A program made the position numbers and the translations under genes. Below, in pieces: positions 7,414 to 14,201 of a stretch of 17,508 bases of DNA (position 1 is its first letter; each line of letters begins with the position of its first letter). The notes beneath the pieces were generated by a model that saw only the letters and a list, made by a program, of their open reading frames with translations, was not told the DNA's origin and ran no database searches. Origin of the DNA: Verrucomicrobiota bacterium (lineage in GTDB: Bacteria > Verrucomicrobiota > Verrucomicrobiia > Limisphaerales > UBA1096); the NCBI GenBank assembly GCA_030747575.1, contig JASLKI010000237.1:1-17508 (forward strand). Reading direction: 5' to 3'.

Positions 7414-8552
7414 TGAAAGAACGAGTTCTGACAATTGTAAAGATCCTGGGGGTTGCGGCCTGCCTCTACCTGTTTCTCGTCGGTATCGGAGGGATGGGGT
7501 ATTCTTTCAAGTTGTTCGGCAAAGAGTTCTCGCAGAAGATCCTGGAGGCTACCTCTTCCCCATTGGTAGGCCTATTCATTGGTGTTCTGGCCACGACCAT
7601 CGTTCAAAGCTCATCAACCACCACCAGTATCGTTATTGGCATGGTAGCCGCAGAGGCCATCGGCGTGCGCAGCGCCATCTTCATGGTCATGGGCGCCAAC
7701 ATCGGTACCACCGTCACGGCCAAACTCGTTTCGCTTGGCCACATTACGCGGAAGGCAGAGTTCCGACGAGCGTTTGCCGCTTCGTCCGTACACGATACGT
7801 TCAACCTTACCACTGTCGCACTGGTTTATCCGCTCGAGTATTACTTCCGCATCATTGAGAAAGCAGCCACTTGGATGGGGGGCATCTTCGTCGAAGTCAC
7901 CGGAATCACGAAACCGGAGAACTACCTTAAGAAGATCACCAAGCCTGCAGTCGAAGGCCTATCGGACCTTTTCAACAATATTCCATGGCTTGTCCTGTTG
8001 GTGTCTGTCACCATCACCTTCTTCATGCTCTGGGGCATCGTGAAACTTCTTCAGAGCTTGGTGCTAAAAAAACTCGAATCATTTTTTGATACCTATGTTT
8101 TTCGAAACTTAGCCATGTCGTTTATTGTTGGTTTAGTATTGACCGTTATGGTTCAAAGCAGTTCCATCACCACATCGTTAATTGTGCCCCTCGCTGGGGC
8201 TGGCGTGCTTAGGTTACAACAAATATTCCCTTTCACCGTCGGCGCAAACATCGGAACCACCATCACTGGTCTGCTCGCCGCCCTCGCGGTGGCGGGTCAG
8301 CCGGACATTGACCCCTCACTCGTCCTCGCGGGTGCTACCGTCGCCTTCGCACATTTTCTCTTTAACGCAACCGGGTCGATAATATTTCTGCCATTCAAGA
8401 AAATGCGTGAGATACCAGTTCATGTCGCAGAATGGTTGGCAGAAGCGTGCCTTAAGAACCGCATCATTCCCATCGTGTTAATTGTTCTCGTTTTTTATCT
8501 TATCCCTCTCGCGTTCACATGGAACTCGATTGCAAAAGTATTCGGAAAATAG
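7413..8552 (+). CDS. Na+/phosphate cotransporter (NptA/SLC34-like, PNaS family)
   Basis: A 379-residue inner-membrane protein with the two inverted repeats of the Na/Pi cotransporter family. The QSSS signatures are at about residues 65-68 (ATTIVQSSSTTTSIVIGM) and 248-251 (VMVQSSSITTSLIVPLAGAG), each followed by a GANIGTT(V/I)T motif (MVMGANIGTTVTAK; FTVGANIGTTITG). Several hydrophobic segments surround these. The family imports phosphate with sodium, and some bacterial members have been proposed to export phosphate. It lacks the C-terminal PhoU domain found in longer YjbB-type relatives; instead a separate PhoU gene follows after 33 bp. It is first, or second after a tiny ORF, in a plus-strand run ending with arsC, and divergent from the porin. 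Phosphate transporters often also admit arsenate, which would explain the downstream genes (inference). Confidence 0.9.
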   Translation: MKERVLTIVKILGVAACLYLFLVGIGGMGYSFKLFGKEFSQKILEATSSPLVGLFIGVLATTIVQSSSTTTSIVIGMVAAEAIGVRSAIFMVMGANIGTTVTAKLVSLGHITRKAEFRRAFAASSVHDTFNLTTVALVYPLEYYFRIIEKAATWMGGIFVEVTGITKPENYLKKITKPAVEGLSDLFNNIPWLVLLVSVTITFFMLWGIVKLLQSLVLKKLESFFDTYVFRNLAMSFIVGLVLTVMVQSSSITTSLIVPLAGAGVLRLQQIFPFTVGANIGTTITGLLAALAVAGQPDIDPSLVLAGATVAFAHFLFNATGSIIFLPFKKMREIPVHVAEWLAEACLKNRIIPIVLIVLVFYLIPLAFTWNSIAKVFGK

Positions 8553-8585
8553 TATGCTACACAAACAACACTAATACACCGGCTT

Positions 8586-9254
8586 ATGTGGAAAGAACTT
8601 ATTCAACTATTCAAGAAGGACAACCTGTTTGAACAGGCCTACCAGGAAGCCGCCAAAATGCTAAACACCGATGCCGCAATGTATGACGCCTCAGTGGAAG
8701 CATTACGCCACAAAGACACGGCAGAGGTGGGTCTTGATATTCATAGCGCTGATAAAGAGGTCAACCGAAGCGAGAGGGATGTCCGCAAGAAAGTGATGAC
8801 CCACCTCGTTGTTTCCGGCGGAACCAACCTTGCCTCAGGCCTTAGCTTGGTCAGCGTTGTCGTTGATATAGAGAGGATAGGCGACTACACAAAAAATATC
8901 TATGATCTAGCAGTCCACCACCCACTGCGCCTCCAGGGCGGTCCCGTTGAGGAAAAATTGCAAAAGGTTGAAACAGCTGTAACTACAGACTTCAAAGGAA
9001 TGATCGAGGTGTTCAAAGATCGTGATGAAGATAAGGCTAGAGTCATCATGAACAACTACAAGGAAGGCTTATCCGATGCCTGCGAAGAGATATCCAATTC
9101 GATTTTATCAGGGTCGATATCCGGCCTGGACAGTTCGGATGCCACTGCCGTTTCCCTGTACGCCCGCTTCCTTAAGCGCATTGCCAGTCATTCCCGAAAC
9201 ATTGTCACCAGTGTTGTCAACCCGTTCCACCGGATTGGTTACCGCGAAAAATAG
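8586..9254 (+). CDS. PhoU-family phosphate signalling protein
   Basis: A 222-residue cytoplasmic helical protein with two PhoU repeats. The first is canonical (DKEVNRSERDVRKKVMTHL, then VDIERIGDYTKNI at about 93-105). The second is degenerate: the usual E-R-I-G-D core reads LKRIASHSRNI near residue 200, losing the acidic residues. PhoU proteins bind metal through these acidic clusters and link phosphate transporters to the PhoR-PhoB system or restrain transport. The position 33 bp after the Na+/Pi cotransporter suggests it controls that transporter, standing in for the fused PhoU domain of YjbB-type proteins. No ribosome site is evident. The family is clear from the first repeat; it may be a transporter-dedicated paralogue rather than the global PhoU of a pst operon, so no symbol is assigned. 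Confidence 0.85.
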   Translation: MWKELIQLFKKDNLFEQAYQEAAKMLNTDAAMYDASVEALRHKDTAEVGLDIHSADKEVNRSERDVRKKVMTHLVVSGGTNLASGLSLVSVVVDIERIGDYTKNIYDLAVHHPLRLQGGPVEEKLQKVETAVTTDFKGMIEVFKDRDEDKARVIMNNYKEGLSDACEEISNSILSGSISGLDSSDATAVSLYARFLKRIASHSRNIVTSVVNPFHRIGYREK

Positions 9255-9323
9255 AAGAAATCACCCCAAGCTTTCAGCCTTGCCACGGCTGATTGCCACG
9301 CACTTTCGGTATGTGAATCGACT

Positions 9324-10019
9324 ATGCAATTAAGCCGCCAATGTGCAGCCGAAGTCATCGGCACATTCATACTGGTCTTCACTGGGACAGGAGCTGTTGT
9401 CTTTAACGAAATTTCTGGCGGGCAAGTCACCCCCCTCGGCATTGGGTTAGTCTTCGGCCTGGTGGTTATGGCTCTTATTTACACCTTGGGCGACATCTCG
9501 GGAACCCACATCAATCCGGCCGTAACACTTGGTTTTTGGGCCTCAGGGCAGTTTGACGGCAAGCGGGTTTTGCCCTATATCCTTGCCCAATGCTCGGGCG
9601 CTTTGTTGGCCAGTCTCCTGCTTCGGGGCCTGTTCGGGAAATATAGCAATATGGGAGCTACACTGCCAATTGTGGTAAACGATCAACCCCTCGTTTATGA
9701 ATGCCTAATCCTAGAAATCATTCTCACGTTCATACTGATGTTCGTGATTTTGAATGTGGCAACTGGCGCAAAAGAAAAGGGACTTTTTACCGGGATTGTT
9801 GTCGGTGGAGTGATCGCACTGGAGGCTGTTTTTGCGGGTCCCATATCTGGAGCCTCAATGAATCCGGCGCGCTCCCTTGGCCCAGCGGTTGCAAGTTCGA
9901 ATTTTACAGCATTCTGGATTTATATCACTGGCCCGGTAGTTGGCTCTTTATTGGCCATTCCAACATGGCGTTTTGTCGCTCAATCAAGTGAATCCACTGA
10001 AGCAATCAAATCGGACTAG
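9324..10019 (+). CDS. NIP-like aquaporin, probable metalloid (arsenite) channel
   Basis: A 231-residue major intrinsic protein with six hydrophobic segments and both NPA motifs (THINPAVT, N64; SMNPARSLGPA, N180). Aligned by hand to AqpZ and plant NOD26, the aromatic/arginine filter is Phe44, Ala168, Ala177, Arg183. AqpZ has Phe, His, Thr, Arg, so the water-selecting His is replaced by Ala and the pore should be wider. Stretches such as AEVIGTF, GAVVFNE, GDISGTHINPAVT and GPISGASMNPARSLGPA resemble plant nodulin-26-like proteins, which carry arsenite and other metalloid acids. Related bacterial aquaporins (AqpS, AqpN) occur in ars operons, where they replace the arsenite pump. PhoU ends 69 bp upstream and an arsenate reductase starts 15 bp downstream. 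Family is certain; arsenite as substrate is inferred from filter and neighbour. Confidence 0.9.
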   Translation: MQLSRQCAAEVIGTFILVFTGTGAVVFNEISGGQVTPLGIGLVFGLVVMALIYTLGDISGTHINPAVTLGFWASGQFDGKRVLPYILAQCSGALLASLLLRGLFGKYSNMGATLPIVVNDQPLVYECLILEIILTFILMFVILNVATGAKEKGLFTGIVVGGVIALEAVFAGPISGASMNPARSLGPAVASSNFTAFWIYITGPVVGSLLAIPTWRFVAQSSESTEAIKSD

Positions 10020-10034
10020 TAACAGGAATTTGAG

Positions 10035-10490
10035 ATGGAAGAAGAGGCCAAGCCACTCATCCTGATTCTCTGCACCGGCAACTCCTGCCGGAGCCACATG
10101 GCCGAGGGTGTTCTTCGGGAAGTTGCAGGGGATGTGCTAAATGTGCAGAGCGCCGGTTCCGCCCCCACCGGCTCTGTTCATCCACTCGCCATTCTCACTC
10201 TCGGCGAGATTGGTATCGATATTTCGAGCCACACCTCAAAGCACATGAACGAATTTCTTTCGGGCAAAGTTGAGACGGTAATCACCGTTTGCGACAATGC
10301 CGATCAAGCCTGCCCCTCCTTCCCCGGCCAGTCGTACCGGCATCATTGGCCGTTTCCCGACCCGGCCAAGGTTAAAGGCACAGAGTTGGAAATACGGAAT
10401 GCCTTCGAGCAGGTGCGCGACGACATCCGGCGCGTTTTCACCGACTACGGACTCAGCAGAATAAAAAGCATTCAAGGACTACCGTCTTGA
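10035..10490 (+). CDS. arsC: Arsenate reductase, thioredoxin-coupled (LMW-PTP-fold) type
   Basis: A 151-residue cytoplasmic enzyme reducing arsenate to arsenite, with electrons from thioredoxin. The full catalytic set of the staphylococcal pI258 ArsC class is visible. The CX5R loop is CTGNSCRSHMAEG (nucleophile Cys13, Cys18, Arg19). The redox pair is in VCDNADQACP (Cys86 and Cys93, same spacing as Cys82/Cys89 of pI258). The general acid is Asp109 in HHWPFPDPA. The Cys86/Cys93 pair argues against a plain low-molecular-weight tyrosine phosphatase. AGGA 8 bp before the ATG is a good ribosome site, and the aquaporin stops 15 bp upstream, so the two are probably cotranscribed. The last 19 bp overlap the convergent lipoprotein gene. 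Its product arsenite is the likely cargo of the adjacent aquaporin. Confidence 0.9.
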   Translation: MEEEAKPLILILCTGNSCRSHMAEGVLREVAGDVLNVQSAGSAPTGSVHPLAILTLGEIGIDISSHTSKHMNEFLSGKVETVITVCDNADQACPSFPGQSYRHHWPFPDPAKVKGTELEIRNAFEQVRDDIRRVFTDYGLSRIKSIQGLPS

Positions 10491-11269
10491 GCCTCTATTG
10501 ATGTTTGGGCTGCAGTAAAACGCCCCTTGCTTGTCACAATTTGCTTAGGAGTAACAAGGTCTAGATGACTGCTTCCCCGCGTCTTATCCAGCTCCAGCCC
10601 TGCATAATAAAGCGCCGCCGCAACTACGGTCGAACAGGTATAACCGCCACCAATATCTACCTGTGTTCTTGGTTTAAGGTTAGCATTCCCGAATCCTAAT
10701 GAACTTAAGTCACCGTAAGACTCTCCACCTTTCTCTTGAACAATGCTTATCCTTACAAATTCCAACAACCGATCTATATTAACACGGTTCCAACTTTTCA
10801 TTCGGTAAGCATCCCAATCACGACTTCCCAAATCATGAAATTGACGCTTGATGTTTACTCCTTCAGTTCCATTACAGGTGAACAATACCAATTCATCTTC
10901 TCCACTCGGTTCACGGATCACCAAATCTAAATGTCCATATTTTAAGAATGTGTAGCCAGCGGCATATTTTTTCCACTTTAGGAAAAAATCCATACCCGCC
11001 TCTATTTTCCCTAAGCGTGCTGCAATAAGGTCTCCTTCCCGCAATAGGGCAGTCTTCCTCCGCAAACCCTCTTCACCGGTGCTTCGTCGGTATTCCGCGA
11101 TAAGTCCGAACTCCATTCGATCCTCAGCCTCAGCCAAACGTGATGGCCTTGGTAAGAACGCTCGCTCAGCCCAGGCCGGCTTCGGGATGATCGCTGAGTC
11201 ATTGATCAGGCAGCCACTGGTACAAATTAAACATATTGCACCCGCGCAAATGACAATCAAATTCCGCAT
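10472..11269 (-). CDS. Putative lipoprotein with permuted papain (YiiX/NlpC-P60-like) fold
   Basis: A 265-residue protein with a hydrophobic N-terminus ending in CTSGC, a plausible though imperfect lipobox (Thr where Leu is usual). The rest reads as a permuted NlpC/P60-type fold. LLREGDLIAARLG near residue 75 resembles the GDL start of YiiX-like proteins. YGHLDLVI near 110 holds the candidate catalytic His. YTCSTVVAAALYYAGL near 210 holds the candidate nucleophile Cys, so His precedes Cys as in the permuted subgroup. Members cleave amide bonds in peptidoglycan or lipids, but the substrate here is unknown. AGGAG lies only 3 bp from the ATG, a strong but tight ribosome site. The gene is convergent with arsC and overlaps it by 19 bp. 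The family call is by motif only. Confidence 0.65.
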   Translation of the reverse strand: MRNLIVICAGAICLICTSGCLINDSAIIPKPAWAERAFLPRPSRLAEAEDRMEFGLIAEYRRSTGEEGLRRKTALLREGDLIAARLGKIEAGMDFFLKWKKYAAGYTFLKYGHLDLVIREPSGEDELVLFTCNGTEGVNIKRQFHDLGSRDWDAYRMKSWNRVNIDRLLEFVRISIVQEKGGESYGDLSSLGFGNANLKPRTQVDIGGGYTCSTVVAAALYYAGLELDKTRGSSHLDLVTPKQIVTSKGRFTAAQTSIEAQDGSP

Positions 11270-11335
11270 GATCTCCTAAGCCAAACGGCCATTTAAGGAT
11301 CGACTTGAGTAAATCCCAACACAACACTTTGTCGT

Positions 11336-11929
11336 ATGTCGGACACTTCGTGTAATGTGCTTTTGGTTGTTGGTAGCCTCCATGATGCCTCCATCACCAG
11401 GGTTGTTGTTAAACACCTCGCAGACAACTTGTCGGCAGATGGATGCGAAGTCAATACACTCGATTTCATTGAAGACCCCCTGCCTCTCTTCAACCCTGAC
11501 ACGGTCTGGGAGCAGGACTACTACCTTTTGTTGAAGGAAAGAGTCGCCGCCGCGGATGTCATCGTGCTCGGCACACCAGATTACCACGGCAGTATCAGCA
11601 GCACGCTCAAAAACTTTCTCGACCACTTCTGGAAGGAGTTCACCGGCAAGCTCTTCGCAACTATCGTTGCCTCCCACGAAAAGGGACTCACCGTTCACGA
11701 TCAGCTTCGCACAGTTGCTCGCCAGTGCTACGCTTGGTCGATGCCTTACGGCGTCTCCTTTATCGAAAAAATTGACGTCAAGAACGACCAAGTCGCCTCC
11801 GACGAACTACGCAACCGTCTCGAGATGCTGCAGCACGACATCCAGGTTTACGGCCGCCTTCTCGCCAACCAGCGCGCTAGCGACATCACCGGTACTGCCC
11901 CCGGCTTCCTCGCCCAACTCCGGAAGTAG
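11336..11929 (+). CDS. NAD(P)H-dependent FMN reductase family flavoprotein
   Basis: A 197-residue flavodoxin-fold protein. The FMN phosphate loop is VVGSLHDASITRVV near residue 10. A second signature, GTPDYHGSISSTLKNFLDHF near 80-100, matches the family's TPEYHGSxxxxLKNxLD motif. A third region, KLFATIVASHEKGL, is near 105-118. Such enzymes reduce flavins, quinones, azo dyes or chromate. ArsH, the arsenic-operon flavoprotein, belongs to this superfamily, but this protein lacks the N-terminal extension I would expect of ArsH, so ArsH is not claimed. It starts 66 bp from the divergent lipoprotein and stops 4 bp from the convergent ArsC/Spx gene. No ribosome site is visible before the ATG. Confidence 0.82.
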   Translation: MSDTSCNVLLVVGSLHDASITRVVVKHLADNLSADGCEVNTLDFIEDPLPLFNPDTVWEQDYYLLLKERVAAADVIVLGTPDYHGSISSTLKNFLDHFWKEFTGKLFATIVASHEKGLTVHDQLRTVARQCYAWSMPYGVSFIEKIDVKNDQVASDELRNRLEMLQHDIQVYGRLLANQRASDITGTAPGFLAQLRK

Positions 11930-11933
11930 CCAT

Positions 11934-12290
11934 TCACTCAATCTGCTCGCCCCACTCCTTTTCTCTAAAACCTACAAGGCCCCGATCCCCGGCGATTAAG
12001 AAGGGGCGTTTAATAAGGTTGCCGTTTTTTGAGAGAAGATCGATGGCTTCTGCTTTGGTCATGTTGGGGAGCTTTTCTTTCAAGTTTAGGGCTTTGTAGT
12101 CACCGCCGGAGGTGTTGAACAGTTTGCGAATGTTGCCACCGCAGTTGACAAGTACGAATTTTAACTCGGCCTTAGTCGGCGGTTGTTCCCTGATCGGGAT
12201 CAGCTCGTATTCGGCCCCCTTCTCGTCTAAATATTTTATGGCCTTCCGGCAGGTGTCACAGTTTTTGTAGACGTAAAACTTGAGCTTCAC
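11934..12290 (-). CDS. ArsC/Spx-family thioredoxin-fold protein
   Basis: A 118-residue protein of the ArsC/Spx/YffB family, unrelated to the arsenate reductase at 10035. The N-terminal active site is YKNCDTCRKA with a CXXC pair (Cys11, Cys14), as in Spx-like members; classical glutaredoxin-coupled ArsC has a single Cys at that point. The C-terminal half keeps the family pattern (IRKLFNTSGGDYK; NGNLIKRPFLI with Arg95). It may be a redox enzyme, an Spx-like regulator or a true arsenate reductase; sequence alone does not decide. The start is GTG at 12290 with no upstream in-frame ATG and no ribosome site. A strong terminator of the upstream prepilin gene ends only 18 bp before this GTG. Confidence 0.8.
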   Translation of the reverse strand: MKLKFYVYKNCDTCRKAIKYLDEKGAEYELIPIREQPPTKAELKFVLVNCGGNIRKLFNTSGGDYKALNLKEKLPNMTKAEAIDLLSKNGNLIKRPFLIAGDRGLVGFREKEWGEQIE

Positions 12291-12308
12291 TTTTACTGGA
12301 TTGAAATG

Positions 12309-12333
12309 AAAAAGGCGGCCGCATGGGCCGCCT
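12309..12333 (-). terminator. Intrinsic terminator after the prepilin gene
   Basis: On the minus strand GGCGGCC-catgc-GGCCGCC forms a 7-bp GC stem followed directly by five T. It begins 20 bp after the prepilin stop and its T-run ends 18 bp before the GTG of the ArsC/Spx gene. It could also act as an attenuator for that gene. Confidence 0.85.
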
Positions 12334-12353
12334 CTTCAAAATGGTGACGCTGT

Positions 12354-12713
12354 TTATTGGCCCAGTTTTGCGTGGACGGAGCAAGTTGCGTCTGTCCCGA
12401 CCGGGGCGATGGAATATGACCCGCCGCCTGGGCAGGCAGGCATGCCGTCCTTGAAGTAAGCCCCCAACTGGCTCTCGCTCGGCGTGTCACCGTCAGCCCG
12501 TTTTTCCTGCGTGGCCCACATTTCCTTGCTACCATCGATTTGTTTCAACTGGGCGTGGCAGGCTGTCTTCTGGGCGTCTTTGCGCATCTTGCTGAAGTTG
12601 GGGACGGCCACAGCGATCAACAGCCCGATGATGGCCACTACGATCATGATTTCCACCAGCGTGAAACCGCTGGCCCGCATTTGTTTAATCTTCATTTTAT
12701 TTAAAGCCCTCAT
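12354..12713 (-). CDS. Type II secretion / type IV pilin-like prepilin
   Basis: A 119-residue prepilin. The prepilin peptidase site is RASG-FTLVEIMIVVAIIGLLI, with Glu5 of the mature chain and a 20-residue hydrophobic helix. The tail is short: ACHAQLKQIDGSKEMWATQE, then CPGGGSYSIAPVGTDATCS, with four Cys overall. This PulG-like form is common as stand-alone genes in Verrucomicrobiota, and no other secretion or pilus gene is in the window. The ATG at 12713 gives a 16-residue leader; an ATG at 12695 (MKIKQMRASG) is equally acceptable. It probably serves as a minor pseudopilin or pilin subunit in the envelope, with a partner machine encoded elsewhere. A terminator follows directly, so it looks monocistronic. 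Confidence 0.9.
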   Translation of the reverse strand: MRALNKMKIKQMRASGFTLVEIMIVVAIIGLLIAVAVPNFSKMRKDAQKTACHAQLKQIDGSKEMWATQEKRADGDTPSESQLGAYFKDGMPACPGGGSYSIAPVGTDATCSVHAKLGQ

Positions 12714-12731
12714 TCTGTCTCGTCAGCGCGG

Positions 12732-12759
12732 TTGGTACCAAAACCACGCCAGTTGTCAA
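12732..12759 (-). promoter_or_regulatory. Weak candidate promoter of the prepilin gene
   Basis: On the minus strand a perfect TTGACA (12759-12754) is followed after 16 bp by TACCAA (12737-12732), a poor -10. The predicted start of transcription is about 10 bp before the ATG at 12713. The -35 is convincing; the -10 is not. Confidence 0.3.
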
Positions 12760-12818
12760 CCAAGGATTAAACTCCAGCATGCTCCTAAAGTTGCTGCAAT
12801 TGTCGAAGCGTTTGGATG

Positions 12819-14168
12819 TCAATCAGGCCGCTTGGCTAAACTGTAACAACGGATTTCGCGGTCGTTACGCAGGTAAACGCTTCGATTCGCAAAAGCCGGA
12901 TGAGACCAGACGAGCGTCCGACCGCCAACCTTGTGTGTTGGCTCAATCAGCTTGGCTCGGCTGATTTCCTTATATCCAGCCGGACTTAGCCCAGCAATAA
13001 TCAACTCGCCATAGTCGTTCGCCAAAAAGTACCGGCTACCTTGCCTAACCGTGAACACGTTGCCCCAACTGACCGGTCGTCCGCCTTCCGCAGGTGAGAA
13101 TGTAGACCACAACTTTTCGCCGTCAACCAAGCGTGCGCAAGAATATTTCCCGTTTGGCCCGCAGGCGTAAATCTGACCATCATCGATGAAGGCTGTGTTG
13201 TGCACCCCTGCAATCCCGCGCCGGGTGTTGCCTTTCCAGAGCAACTTGGCCGTTCCACCGTCTTCAGCCACCTCAACACAAGCAGAGACGCGGTTGTACC
13301 CCATAACGTAGACTCGGTTTCCCTCCACCACCGGCTGGCCAATAGACATGGCGTAGGTCGGTTTGATCTGCACCGACCAGTAAACCGTGCCGTCTTCGGG
13401 GTTTAGGGACTCTAGCGCGTCACTGTGCCAAACCAGCAGTTGCTCTCTCCCTCCAATGAGCCTGACGACCGGCGGACAGTATCCGGGTTGTCCCGCGCTT
13501 AACGCTCGCCATAATTCCCTACCCGTCATCTTGTCAAAGGCAACGCAAGTAGTTCCTTCCCCCCCAACAATGCAAATCAAGTGATCCCCGTGCACAAGCG
13601 GGTGGGCCGCTGTGCCCCATTCCGGAATTTTCAGCCCGTAATCCTTCTTGAAATCACGACTCCAATGCAACGCGCCTGTTTTCGAGTTAAGACAAAACAA
13701 GTTCCCCTCCGCACCCAGCGCATACACGCGGGCGCCGTCCACGGTGGGGGTCGCTCGAGGGCCAATAGCATAAGCGGCCACGGTCGTGTACGGACAGTCC
13801 CACTCATGTGCCCAGAGCAGTTTGCCGTCGGCTTCGTTCAGGCAAACCAGGCGCTCCCTGCCGGGCAGGAGCTTGCGGACGAAGTTAATATTACGCGGCG
13901 GCGGGCCGTCATGGAGCAACCTGCCCTTGCCTGGATCCACATCCGCAGGCAAGCGGTCCATAACGAACACCCGCCCTTTTGCAACGGCCGGACCGGAATA
14001 CCCAGCGCCAAGTTTGCTCTCCCAGCGAAGCTTGGGACCACCTTCAGGGAAACGGGCGATGATCCCCACTTCGCGCCACTTCGCATCGCGGTTTGTACCC
14101 AACCACTGTGGCCAATCTTCCGCTTGGCCAAGCGATAAAAAGGCAAAACAAGCCAGCACGAGCCTCAT
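12819..14168 (-). CDS. Secreted PQQ-type beta-propeller protein
   Basis: The start at 14168 gives a signal peptide (MRLVLACFAFLSLGQA-EDW); an in-frame ATG at 14201 would only add MPLSTSTQSPF. The mature 433 residues open with WPQWLGTNRDAKW, the usual entry of Verrucomicrobiota and Planctomycetota outer-membrane-assembly/PQQ-like propellers. Repeating blade motifs follow: GPAVAKGRVFVMD, VCLNEADGKLLWAHEWD, ATPTVDGARVYALGAEGNLF, CLNSKTGALHW, AFDKMTGRELWRA, ESLNPEDGTVYWSV and YSCARLVDGEKLW. These blade Trp/Gly patterns mark the PQQ-like superfamily. No dehydrogenase signature or haem motif is seen, so it is more likely a structural or binding propeller than an enzyme. The C-terminal SLAKRPD is encoded by a diverged copy of the recurrent palindrome. 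Lone gene between a prepilin and a dynamin-like GTPase; function unknown. Confidence 0.85.
   Translation of the reverse strand: MRLVLACFAFLSLGQAEDWPQWLGTNRDAKWREVGIIARFPEGGPKLRWESKLGAGYSGPAVAKGRVFVMDRLPADVDPGKGRLLHDGPPPRNINFVRKLLPGRERLVCLNEADGKLLWAHEWDCPYTTVAAYAIGPRATPTVDGARVYALGAEGNLFCLNSKTGALHWSRDFKKDYGLKIPEWGTAAHPLVHGDHLICIVGGEGTTCVAFDKMTGRELWRALSAGQPGYCPPVVRLIGGREQLLVWHSDALESLNPEDGTVYWSVQIKPTYAMSIGQPVVEGNRVYVMGYNRVSACVEVAEDGGTAKLLWKGNTRRGIAGVHNTAFIDDGQIYACGPNGKYSCARLVDGEKLWSTFSPAEGGRPVSWGNVFTVRQGSRYFLANDYGELIIAGLSPAGYKEISRAKLIEPTHKVGGRTLVWSHPAFANRSVYLRNDREIRCYSLAKRPD
14121..14134. repeat. Perfect copy of the palindrome CGCTTGGCCAAGCG
   Basis: A perfect 14-bp palindrome inside the signal-peptide codons of the PQQ-type gene, read there as LGQA. 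A second copy differing at two bases, CGCTTGGCCAAAAG, lies at 14226-14239 just upstream of the gene. Confidence 0.75.
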
Positions 14169-14201
14169 GAAAGGAGATTGTGTAGAGGTTGACAGTGGCA
14201 C

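Noticed and set aside
11336..11929. Naming the flavoprotein ArsH
   Set aside because: Only the general FMN reductase motifs are visible, and the protein lacks the ArsH N-terminal extension.
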